From Posidonia oceanica (Eukaryota > Streptophyta > Magnoliopsida > Alismatales > Posidoniaceae): 64,000 nucleotides of DNA. Of the stretch, positions 54,401 to 64,000 are shown in pieces (position 1 is the first letter of the stretch; each line of letters opens with the position of its first letter). A program made the position numbers and the translations under genes. The stretch lies in the NCBI GenBank assembly GCA_037176725.1, contig JAZBRS010000020.1, forward strand, positions 51,860,001 to 51,924,000. The letters run 5' to 3'. The notes below the pieces were generated by a model. It worked only from the letters and a program-made list of their open reading frames with translations, searched no databases and was not told the DNA's origin.

Positions 54401-56103
54401 GCTGCTATTGTCTGGTTGTGAGAGGGAGAAGAGGAAAGGAGGAAGAAGAAGGGGGTGTGGGTTGGGCCGGCTGCACAATGGAGAAAAAAGGGAAAAAAGA
54501 AAAAAAAGAGGAGGAAGGAGAGTGGGCTGGGCTTTGGTGGAGAAAGGAAAAGAAATAAAAAAAGAAATGGAAAGGAGGGAAAGAAAGAGAAAAAGAAGAA
54601 TAAGGAAGGGAAAGAAAATAAAAAGGAAATTGGGTTTTGGTTTTTGGATTTGTTTCAGAGTTTTAAGTAATTGTTTTTTTAGTTTTCTTTTTAATTATTC
54701 TTTTAAGTTTGTTAATGGTTTTTTAAGTTTTTTCCTGATTGTTTTAATTGTTTAAATTTTCCTCTTGATTTAAGTTTGTTTTTTGATTTTAAGTTCTTCT
54801 TTTCAATTTTAAGTTTGTTAATTGTTTTTAAGTTTTTTAATTTGATTAAATTTGTTGATTGTTTTTAAGTTTTTTAATTTGTTTAAGTTTTTGATTGGTT
54901 TTATCCTTATGTGTTTTTTTTTTTCCTTTTTCTTCCTTTGATTAATTGTTTCTTTGTTAAAAATTTTTAATTAGGGTTTTTTTATTGTTTTTCTTTTTCT
55001 TTTTTTTTAATTGTTTTTGTTTGTTCTTTTTTCTTGATTGTTCTCTAAGCTTTTTAATTGTTTCTCTTAAACTTTTGATTTGTTTTCTTTAATTGTTTTC
55101 TTAAAGTTTTTTTAATTGTTTTGATTATTTAAGTTTCTCCTTTTGATTTTAAGTTTGTTAGTTGTTTTAATTTTATTTTGATGGTTTTAAGATTTTTGAT
55201 TGGATTTTTATATTGTTTTTCTTGTTAAGGGTTTTGAATGGTTTTTCTTATGTTTGCTTCTATAATTGTTTTTAATGGGTTTTGATTTGTTTTAATTGTC
55301 TTTAAGTTTTGAAATTTGTTTTTTAATTGTTTTAAGTCTTGAAATTTGTTTTTTAAATCATTTTTTAGTCTTTTAGTTTGTTTTAATTTGTTTCTAATTA
55401 GTTTTAATTGTTTTTGGGTTGTTTTGATTTGTTTTTAATTAGATTTTCTTTTGAATTATTTTTAGGTGTTTGATTTATTTTTTTGGTTGGATTTTTCTCT
55501 TTAATTGTTTTAAGAAGTGTTAAATGGGGCTGATGATGAGTTTGATGAAGGAGGGAGAAGAAGAAAGGGGGAGAATAATGAGGAGAGAGAAAAGAATAAT
55601 CTGGAGAGATAGGGAGGATAATGACCTGAATTTGGAGAGGTTTTGTGCAGGTGTGTGACCTAGGATTTCTACGGTTTGACCTAAGGTTTAATCTAGGGTT
55701 TTCTAGGGTTTTAAATGGGATTTTTGAAGGGTTTTTGGAGGGTTTAGGGTTAGGATTTGAAATGGGTTTTGGTTTAGGGTTTGGATTGGATTTCAGGATT
55801 GTTTTACCTAGGTTTTCTAGGGTTTTTGGATGGTTTTCTTGGTTGAAGAAAGGATGGGTTTTCCTAGGGTTTTTGGATGATTTTTGGGTTAGGGAATGGG
55901 TGTAGTTCTAGGTTTGTTTTTGGGGTTTGATTTGGAGTTCGGTTTTGAAAAAAGGGTGTAGTTCTAGGTTTGTTTTTGGGGTTTGATTTGGAGTTCGGTT
56001 TTGAAAAAAAAGGGTGTGATTTTGGGTTTAGGTTAGGTGTTTGGTTCAGAAGCCATAAGAGAGAGATTCCACCAATTCAGCCTGTCAAAATGGGGTGTCA
56101 ACA

Positions 56104-56118
56104 GTTGCCACTCTCTAA
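56104..56118 (-). promoter_or_regulatory. Polypurine tract region of element D
   Basis: Minus strand CTTAGAGAGTGGCAAC directly before the LTR TG. It corresponds to the polypurine tracts of A and B but is less purine-pure, so it may be mutated. Confidence 0.7.
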
Positions 56119-56614
56119 GTGAGGTCAAGGGGACCGAGGCTACTGCTTAGGTTAACAAGACACCCCATTTGACTGGAGAGCCAAATGCTTTTGGCGTGAG
56201 CCACTTATTCGGCGAATGCACCGAAAATCGCGACCCAATGCCAAAATGCTAGATGCGGGTGTGGATGCAGATGTTGATGGAATGCGATGTATGCATTGTA
56301 TGCTAATGCGATGCATTGCTAATGATGCAGTGCAATTAGTCTAGCATGCAATGTTATAAAAATGTAGAATTGATGCAAAAGGATGCTAAGAGAAACTACG
56401 ATGCAACGCGAAAATTTGGCAGCTGGTCCAAACTTGCGCAACAAAGAGGGGAAAAAGGGACAGCCTGTCCCCGCTCGAGGGAGCAAGCAAGGCGGCTGGA
56501 GCCGCGCAAAAAAGCACAACTGAAACAAAAGAGGCGCGAAGGGAGAGGGAGACTCTCTCCCGCCCCGGGGAGATGCGGGACTTCGTCTTCCTGGAACGAA
56601 GTCACGCGAAGGAA
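56119..56614 (-). other. 3' UTR spacer of element D with satellite-like hairpin
   Basis: Shares about 120 bp with A and B next to the polypurine tract. At 56566-56612 the minus strand reads GTGACTTCGT-TCCAGGAAG-ACGAAGTCCCGC, the closest relative in the window of the first satellite hairpin. Confidence 0.75.
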
Positions 56615-57440
56615 GTGATAAGTTATCGGACTTACCGACCGGAGGAGATGAGTTTTGGGTCATCAGCTGGGAACGATAGTTTACGGTCCTATCAACCAAA
56701 AGCGATAGTGTACGGTCCTATCAACCGGAAAGCGATGTTTTACGGATCATCAAACCGGAAGGGTGATAGTTACTAGATATTAGCCGGAAAACACAACTGC
56801 ACGCGATAGTTACTAGATATCAGCCGAAAGGGTGATGAGTTTCAGATCATCAGTCGAAGAGCGATAGTTTACGGTCCTATCAACCGGAAGCAATAGTTTA
56901 CGGTCCTATCAACTGAAAAGGTACAGTTTTGAGTGATAGTTACTGCTTGTCTGTCGGAAAATGCAATTGCAGGTGATAGTTACTGGATATCAGCCGAAAG
57001 AGCGATGAGTTTCGAATCATCAGCCGAAGAGCGATAGTTTACGGATCATCAGCCGGAAGCGATAGTTTACGATCCTATCAACCGGAAGCATTAGTTTACG
57101 GTCCTATCAACCAGAAGGTGCAATTGCGAGTGATAGTTACTGGATATCAGCCGAAAGAGTGATGAGTTTCGGATCATCAGCCGAAGAGCGATGAATTGAT
57201 AAGATGTCGGACTTATCAGCCAGGAGGTGATGATTAACGGTCATCAACCGGAAGCAATAGTTTACGGTCCTATCAACCGGAAGCGATGTTTAACAGCCAT
57301 CAGCCGGAAAGGTGATGTTTAACGGCCTTCAGCCGGAAAGGTGATGCTTAACGGCCATTAGCTGGAAAGGTGATGCTTAACGGCCATCAGCCGGAAAGGT
57401 GATTGATTGATAAGATGATGAACTTATCAGCCAGGAAGAT
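56615..57440 (-). repeat. Hairpin tandem array of element D
   Basis: About 30 short hairpins such as GATAGTTTACGGTCCTATC, GATGAGTTTCGGATCATC, GATGATTAACGGTCATC and GATAAGATGTCGGACTTATC, separated by AACCGGAAG or AGCCGAAAG. The inverted counterpart of A 20541-21290. Confidence 0.9.
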
Positions 57441-57486
57441 TGGAGCCCATGACATCTAGGTATATCGACGGGGAGCAATAGGGCAT

Positions 57487-57563
57487 GATACCACAGGGCA
57501 TCTAAAAAAGATGCCCCTGGTATCAAGATGATACCAGGGGATAGCCGAAGCGCCCTTGGCATC
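57487..57563 (-). other. Conserved double stem-loop, element D copy
   Basis: GATACCACAGGGCATCT pairs with AGATGCCCCTGGTATC, then GATACCAGGGG pairs with CCCTTGGCATC; 77 nt. Confidence 0.77.
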
Positions 57564-57884
57564 AAAAAGCGAAGGATAGACAAAACTGACGTGTTTGTCA
57601 AACGAATAGTTTGGGGTACTAGCCCTGCGGAGACTCGGCTGGGGATGCTTGATGGCTTGACTTGATGGCGTGGGTCTGTAGAGATTCTAGCGCCTGGATT
57701 GATTGCTGAGGACTTTCCTGCATCATTTTGGCATCAAGTCTTGCCAGGGGCCTCAAGATATGATTGGCAAGGATTATGAAATGCATTAAGTAGTCTTGAA
57801 GTGCAAGCAGACAGCACAAAACACTTTTGCATTGATAGAACTGTTGATTACACGCCTGTGGCAGGCCAAAAGATACAACATAAC
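57564..57884 (-). other. Spacer downstream of the 3' ORF, element D
   Basis: Non-coding, partly shared with A and C. No other feature seen. Confidence 0.6.
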
Positions 57885-59123
57885 TCAAAAGGAAACTAAA
57901 CTAGCAGCTGCATAAGTGCCCAAGCTGGTTCGGGCTTTCTTTGACTTCCTAAAGTTAGAGAATAGGGGGCCGCCTGGTGGGATTTCATTGATGGGCCAGA
58001 GCTCCTGCACCTCGGTCACGTACTCAGGGGTGCATCCTATGCCTCTCGCAGCTACGATGTCTGTTGATCGCACTCCATGCTGCATTAGATTGGCCAGCTC
58101 TTTTGTCGCAGCAGTTGTACTGAGGGGATATGTCTGAAGAAGCTTAGGCATTGTGCTGTCAACGAAGGCACCTTGCCAGAAGCCAAACTACCACATGACC
58201 CTGATAGGGTGGCATTCCACACCCATAGTGAATCCTGGTAGCACGATCAGCCACATGTCGCGTGTGCTGAAGAAGACAGTGAATGGTTCGGTTGCAGAGG
58301 GGATGATACGCCAAGTTACTGCGTCATCCGTCAGCTCTGATAGCTTCTCATATTCTTCCTTAACACTTTTGATTGTCTTGGCATGACCACTGTTGCAGTA
58401 GGCTTCAAAAGCATGCACCTAGGGGCGCAGAAGGTCCATCTCTAAGTGTGCGGCTAGCCAGACCTGTATGAGTGCTTCGTAGCCATGAAAGTGGCGGCAG
58501 TGATGTGAGACACGATCCAACCCGTGATATGTCTCTGCCAGAACAACCGGTGCTAGGTCTATCTACCGGGTCAACACAGTAAGTGCTATTTCAGTGATCT
58601 CAATGGCCACTGTCATTCGGCCATGAGTAAAGATCAACTCGCCTAGGAAATAGGTGACAAATCCCCAGAGCCATAGCTCGTCTCTGAGTTCAGCGTGCTT
58701 TCCCACAGTATCATCAAAGTACGCTAGGCAAAGCAGGGGCGTGGGCCCGCTGGTATAGATCAGTCTTTGCTAGCTGCTTTGAGTAGAGATCCCAATCAGC
58801 TGGCTCAGGACTGCGATGTATCCATCACACCTCATGAAGATATGCGGTTCCATGATCTTGGAAAAGCTGCAGATCCAGCGCACTTCTTCTAGTGTGGGTG
58901 TCAGTTCAGTTCTACTAAAGCGGAAGAGCTGGTGCGCCGGTTTCCAGAACCTTGCAGCGGCGCACAGAAGATGGCGGCTCACTTCTACATCAGCGGCCTT
59001 CAGCAGTTTGGTTGGAATGCCCCATACGCACAGCTTTTCGCTGTCATCCTTAGTGAGCTTGCCGATCCACTCTCGCAGGGTCTCAGAGCAGTGCGCTGGG
59101 GTCACTAGAGTAGGGAAACCCAT
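57885..59123 (-). pseudogene. DUF7745 / plant-mobile-domain-like 3' ORF of element D
   Basis: ATG 59123 (MGFPTL). Motifs FWKPAHQLFRFSRTELTPTL and the downstream core are as in A and C. Four internal stops, all TAG and all at Gln codons of another copy: 58770, 58563, 58419, 58188. No frameshift. At codon 401, where A and C stop with TAG, D has TTG (57921-57923) and reads 12 codons further to TGA at 57885, so either D lost the stop or A and C share a shortened end. An acceptor-like GATTCTGCAG ends at 59156, 33 nt before the ATG, the same place as in A. Confidence 0.86.
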
Positions 59124-60490
59124 TGCACAGACCGCAGAATGTAGGCAGATGGCTACTGCAGAATCTTCAGGTACCTGTTACCAAGACTGTAGATCATCAG
59201 ATTTCATACAGGCACATAATCACTAACTGAAAGCAGATTCTAAAGCTGGTAAAGCAGTTCAACATATTCAGCAGTTAACATTCAGAACATAGCAATTAAG
59301 CACATATAAGTAGAGGGGATTCTGTTGGCACGGGGGCAGGGACTGGCAGGAGTTCTGGACCTGCGCAGCTCGATGATGCCAACGCGTGCTGGGTAGGAGT
59401 ACTGTCTCAGTGCTAGAGCAAGTTTTGCAAGGCAGAATGATTAGAGGGAGAGGAGATGATTGGAAATGCAGATGTATGCATGATTCATGATTGGTGTGGT
59501 TTGCCCTCAGCATACGGAGTGCTTTAGTGCCTGCTATATAGGAAGGGAGCGGTCCCTGACTCACTGGACTCTACTTAGACTCCTAACTTGTTGGTGGCAC
59601 TCTAGGAAAGGGTGTTGATGATGTTTGGTGGTGGTGTAGAAAGGACAGGCTCCATGCCAAACTCTCAAGGACATACACCTACTCTTTTTCCTTTTTTCTT
59701 GTCTCTTTTGCTTCTATATAGGTGTGTAGGGCTCCCCCCATTCCTGTCTTGGAGACAAGGAGGACCTGGCTTGACTTTTGACTCTTCTCTGGGGTAGATG
59801 AAAGGTGCGGGATTACTCTGCTTGCCTTCAATTTTGGAGTTGACTTTTGTTTTCCCTTTTTTTTCTTTTCTATCATTCTCTTTTTTCCTTTTCTATCATT
59901 TTTGTTTCTTTTCTTGTTGTTTCTCTTTCTCCTTCTTCTTTTTTTTTTTTTTCAGGCCTATCCCTACCCTAGAGGAAATGGGTGCCTGGCATCTTGCGAC
60001 ATGGGGGTTAGGATCTTCGGGTGTGAACTTTGCCTTTCTCTTTTTTTCTTTTCTTGTGCACCTGGGCCTAGACATGTGTTCTTTTCTAGCTAACGCCTAG
60101 CATTTTTCTAGGAGTGTAAGTCCTTAGGTGTTTGGGCATCTTGCCCGTGCTTACTGAGTGGTGGCTCCCTCACTAGCCAAGACATCTAAGTAGTGTCAGG
60201 TGAGGTCGGGAGACTCCTTCCAAAGTAGACAAGCACTTTCGGTTTTCATCACCGGGCAATATGCAATGCATGATTTAAGAGGATGACGATGATGATTATG
60301 AAAGGGATAAAGGATGGAGCGTACGGGAATGTAGTGATAAAAATGCAGAAGATAGGCCAAAGCGATGCATGAAGATGTACAAGGGTGAAGATGGGGGAGA
60401 TAGGACAAAAAGAGGAACAGAAGCGTGCAAGGGGTGGGAGTACAAGAGGTGGGACGGAGAAGAAGGATCTGCAATGGTTGCTCCAGGCTA
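59124..60490 (-). other. Spacer between pol and 3' ORF, element D
   Basis: About 1.4 kb non-coding, the uninterrupted version of what element B splits in A. It contains a T-rich tract on the plus strand (59840-59955), a pyrimidine tract ending CTATATAG|CAGGCAC near 59545, and the conserved block downstream of pol (60150-60260). Confidence 0.7.
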
Positions 60491-63400
60491 CTAATAGTAC
60501 TTCTTGAGGTAGCACAAGTTGACTAGCTCGGACTGCACGACCTGGTCCATTTCCTTAAGAGTTACGGCGCTGCCCGAGAAGATCTGCTTGACCACAAAGG
60601 GGCCATGCCAATTAGGTTGGAATTTTCCTCGACCATCAGGTAAATGAATGGCGCACAGAACGAGATCTCTTGGCTGGAAGCTTCGGGGCTGGACTTTCTT
60701 CAAGAACGCTCTAGCCATCTGCTTCTGGTAACAGTGAGCATTGTGCATAGCTTGTAGTCTGTGCTCATCAATCAGATTCAGTTGGACGCAGCGGTCTTTG
60801 ACCCATTCTGCCTCTTCTAACTCAGCTTCTCGTAGGATCTGCAGTGAGGGGATCTCTACTTCGATAGGTAACACTGCCTCCATGCTGTACACCAGAGAGT
60901 ACGGGTTGGCTCCCGTCGAGGTCTGGATTGATGTCTTGTACGCCCAGAGTGCGTACGGGAGCTTGTCATGCCAATCCTTATGGATTTCTACCATCTTCTT
61001 CATGATTTTGACAATGTTTTTGTTGGTAGAGTCCATTACTCCGTTCATCTGTGGCCGGTAAGGCGAGGACCTATGATGCTTGATCTTGAGACTCTACAGG
61101 TACTCCTCGGTCCTCTTGGCAATGAAGTTCGTGCCGTTATCAGAGATGATGGAGTGCAGGACCCCATATCGGGCAACGATATTATTCCTGATAAACTTTT
61201 CCGTTGCCACAGCGGTGACTGTCTTATAAGAGGCTGCTTCCACCCACTTAGTAAAGTAGTCAATCGCCACCAAGATGAAGCGATGACCGTTCGAAGCAAC
61301 AGGGTGTATTGCACCAATGACATCGATCCCCCAGGTGGAGAAGGGCCATGGCGATGACATGTTATGCAGCTGTTGTGGGGGAGCCCTGATAAAGTTACCA
61401 TGGATTTGGCAGTTGTGGCATTTACACACAAACCGGCAGCAGTCCGCTTCCATGGTGCACCAGAAATAGCCTTGGAGCATGATCTTCTTGGCTAGGAGGA
61501 CGCCGCTCAGGTGCGGGCCACAGGTCCCTGCATGCACTTGAAGCATCAGCGTGTCAGCCTCCGACTTGTTTAGGCAGCGTGATAGCATCTGATTGTATGA
61601 TCTTCTGTATAGCTGCCCTGCCCCAAACACATACTTCGACGCCAGACGCGCCAAAGTTCTCTTATCTGCTGCTGTGGTGCCAGGCAGAAGGCTGCCGGAC
61701 TCCAGGAAAGCCTTAATGTCATGATACCACGACCGCTCTTTTGCTGGATCTGCTTCCTCTATGTTCATGCAATGCGGGGGCTGCTCTATGCAGGTAACTG
61801 ATACATCTACTGCATTGTCTTCAGGTATATTGAGCCAAGATGCCAGGATTGCTAGTGCATCTGCGTACGTGTTCTTTGCTCTGTTCATATATGTGAAGCA
61901 GATGCTCCCAAATTCTTCCATCAGCTTCAACAGGTATTCGTGATATGGCACAAGTTTTGGATCTTTTGTCTTCCAGTCGCCATTTACTTGAGAGATCACC
62001 AGCATGGCATCGCCGTGCACATGTAGCTTTTGTGCCTTATGCTCGAGGGCGACTTTCAATCCTAGGATGCATGCTTCATATTCTGCTTCATTGTTTGTGC
62101 ATGTGAAGGTCAACTTCCTCACAAAAGGAATCATCTGTCCTTTGGGCGTAGTCAGCACTGCGCTTACACCTCGGCCCTTCTTGTTGACAGCGCCATCAAA
62201 GTACAACTGCCATTCCTCTTGGTCCTCAGGGTCTTTCTCCTTAGAGTCCTCCATTGCAAAGAGAATGTCCTCGTCAGGGAACTACGTCTGGAGTGGCTGG
62301 TATTCAGGCAGAGGAAAATCAGCAAGGTGATCTGCCATGGCCTGGCCTTTCATGGATTTCTGTGTGACGAAGGTGATGTCGTACTGAGATAACAACACCT
62401 GCCACTTGACACATCTGCCCACCATGGCTGGCTTCTGAAAGAGAAACTTGATAGGATCATGCCGGCACAAGAGCTGAACTGGGTATGCCATCATATAATG
62501 CCTTAGTTTCTGTGCAGCCCAGACAAGGGACAAGCAGGTCTTCTTTATTGTGCTATACCTGGCCTCGCATTCATTGAACTTCTTGCTCAGGTAATAAATG
62601 GGGCGCTCCTTTCTACCATATTCGTCATGTTGGCCCAAGACGGCGCCCATGGAATGCTATGTGGTAGAAAGGTGGAGAAGCAAAGGTCCGTCTGGTGTGG
62701 GAGGAATCAGGACAGGAGGTTTGATCAGAAGCTGCTTGATTTTATCAAATGCAGCCTAGCACTCCTCGCTCGAGTCAATTTGTGCATTCTTCTTCAAGAG
62801 CTTGAATATGGGTTCGCAGATGGGCGTAAGCTATGCAATGAAGCGACTGATATACTGTAAACGCCCAAGTAGGCCTCGGACCTCCTTTTCAGTCCTAGGG
62901 GGTGGCATGTCCACGATAGCTTTCATCGAGTCCACTTCAATCCCCCTCTGGCTAACAATGTAGCCTAGGAGTTTGCCAGATGATACCCCAAATACGCATT
63001 TACTGGAGTTAAGCTGCAGTTTGTGTTTCCTCAAGCGGTCAAAGAGCTTCCTCAAACAGGCAAGGTGATCCTCAGGCTCTTTGGTTTTGGCAATCGTATC
63101 ATCTACATAGACCTCCACTTCTTGGTGTATGAGGTCATGGAAAAGTGTAGTCATGGCCCTCTGATAGGTTGCTCTAGCATTCTTCAGCCCAAATGGCATA
63201 ACTTGAAAGCAGAAGACCCCCTAGGGGGTGATGAATGATGTCCTCTCTATGTCTTCTTCTGCCATTTTGATCTGATTATAGCCGGAGAAGCCGTCCATAA
63301 AGGATAGCATCTTGTGGCCTGCAGTGTTGTCGACTAGGACGTCAATATGAGGCAATGGGAAATCGTCCTTGGGACTCACCTTGTTCAAGTCCCTGTAGTC

Positions 63401-64000
63401 GATACATATCCGGACTCGGCCATCCTTCTTGGGCACAGGCACAATGTTCGCCAGCCACTCAGGGTAAAGAACGACCTTCAGAAAGTTGACACTGAGTTGC
63501 TTCATTATCTCTTCTTTGATCATGAGCAGCCACTGTGGTCGCCATCTTCTTAGCTTCTGCTTTACTAGCTTGGCATCTGGATCCAAGGGCAGGTTATGGA
63601 CTACTATTTCGACATCGAGGCCAACCATGTCTTCATAGCTCCAAGCGAAGACATCTGCATACTCTTTTAGAAATGCAATGAACTCTGTTATGGCTTGGGG
63701 TGATAATAGGGCACTGATGCGAACTTCTCTGCCTTCCTCGGCTGTGCCGTTGTTAACGACCTCTGTCTCCTCTTCGACATGAAGGTTGGGGCCTTCTGGA
63801 TCGTCGTCATAGGGCCGGAACTTGGGCGATGGTCTATCATTCTCATCCTCGCCTGTATCATCTTCTTCTCCATATGCAACAAGTTCTAAGAGGATCTCCT
63901 TTTCAAAGGTGGGGTTTGTTATGTCAAAGGAGTGTAGATGTTCTGCTTCTTGGCCCTGGGGACGCTTCAGGATGGTCACACTTACTCGAGTGTTTCTATA
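60491..64000 (-). pseudogene. pol: Element D pol (RT, RNase H1, archaeal RNase H, integrase), runs off right edge
   Basis: One frame from the right edge to the natural TAG at 60491, without frameshift. An acidic linker precedes RT (DYRDLNK, MDGFSGYNQI, YVDD at 63098-63109), then RNase H1 with degenerate STTQ motif, archaeal-type RNase H (YFDG 62197, NNEAEY, HGDAM, YADAL 61861), and integrase with HHCC finger (HAGTCGPH, CHNC), DVIG and SDNG. The third catalytic residue is Asp (GVMDSTNKN, 61031-61033) where A and C have Glu. Stops are all TAG: 63221 (Trp), 62831, 62756, 62657, 62282 and 61094 (Gln). About two residues are missing near VDSMKAIVDM compared with C. The C-terminal integrase part is intact. 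Confidence 0.94.

Larger units (their letters stand above)
49943..56103 (-). repeat. Complete 3' LTR of element D (6.2 kb)
   Basis: 6161 bp from TGTTGACACCCC (56103) to GGGATCGCTACA (49943). Layout as in A and B: CCTAGGGTTT-rich start (55620-56040), T-rich tract on the plus strand (54660-55530), GA-rich tract (54420-54650), GC-richer part (53290-54330), long degenerate repeat with GGACTAAAATGCAA words (51700-53220), palindrome (51607-51630), putative intron (51410-51085) and 30/60-bp repeats (50620-50930). Confidence 0.9.
49943..64000 (-). mobile_element. Element D: Tat/Ogre-type element, 3' two-thirds within window
   Basis: Minus-strand element with pol running off the right edge, spacer, DUF7745-like ORF, double stem-loop, hairpin arrays, polypurine tract and complete 3' LTR ending at 49943 (...GGGATCGCTACA). 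The left flank is GTACC in the satellite. gag, protease, PBS and 5' LTR lie outside the window. The coding part is in one frame with only TAG stops. Confidence 0.88.

Noticed and set aside
57885..59123. 3' ORF as a retroviral-type envelope protein
   Set aside because: No signal peptide, no C-terminal membrane anchor, no furin-like site; the motifs fit DUF7745 instead.
1..64000. Host genes, tRNA or rRNA genes, DNA transposons, LINEs
   Set aside because: No conserved protein other than retrotransposon ones and no clover-leaf or rRNA-like sequence noticed. A tRNAscan/Infernal run would be decisive.

Overview
The window looks like heterochromatin from a large plant nuclear genome. I see no host gene, rRNA gene or tRNA gene. 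Everything recognisable is either a very large Ty3/gypsy LTR retrotransposon or a satellite array. The plant assignment rests on three things: a pol with a second, archaeal-type RNase H (the Tat/Ogre arrangement), LTRs of 4.4-6.2 kb, and a DUF7745 / plant-mobile-domain-like protein. I cannot name the species.

Layout. Element A (+ strand) covers 1-4457 and 18059-27358. It has the end of a 5' LTR fused directly to a 5'-truncated pol, a spacer, a 400-codon 3' ORF, hairpin tandem repeats, a polypurine tract and a 3' LTR. Element B (- strand, 4458-18058) is nested in A. It has a complete 5.7 kb 5' LTR, PBS, leader and gag, but no protease-to-integrase region and no 3' ORF; its 3' LTR is cut to 401 bp. 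Element C (- strand, 27359-46263) has a 4.4 kb 5' LTR, PBS, gag, protease-RT-RNaseH-aRNaseH-integrase, the 3' ORF and hairpin arrays; its extreme 3' end and 3' LTR are missing where it abuts A. A 3.7 kb array of a 78-bp satellite follows (46264-49942). Element D (- strand, 49943-64000) has a complete 6.2 kb 3' LTR, hairpin arrays, the 3' ORF and most of pol, and runs off the right edge.

How the parts worked. The family made a Gag-Pro-Pol polyprotein plus a sense-strand DUF7745-like protein from an env-like position downstream of integrase. The 3' untranslated region carries tandem arrays of short hairpins whose stems change in a compensated way, and a conserved double stem-loop of 75-78 nt found in all four elements. 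Four LTR copies hold a matched splice donor and acceptor 312-326 nt apart. The satellite monomer resembles one of the 3' UTR hairpins and was probably born from it.

All coding regions are dead, but with a peculiar pattern: about 37 of 42 internal stops are TAG, nearly always at Gln (CAG) or Trp (TGG) positions, and frameshifts are almost absent. This is what deamination of methylated CAG/CTG sites would leave. Relative ages follow from LTR comparison by eye: A is older (about 12% LTR mismatch in one aligned stretch), B younger (16 mismatches in 401 bp), in agreement with B lying inside A.
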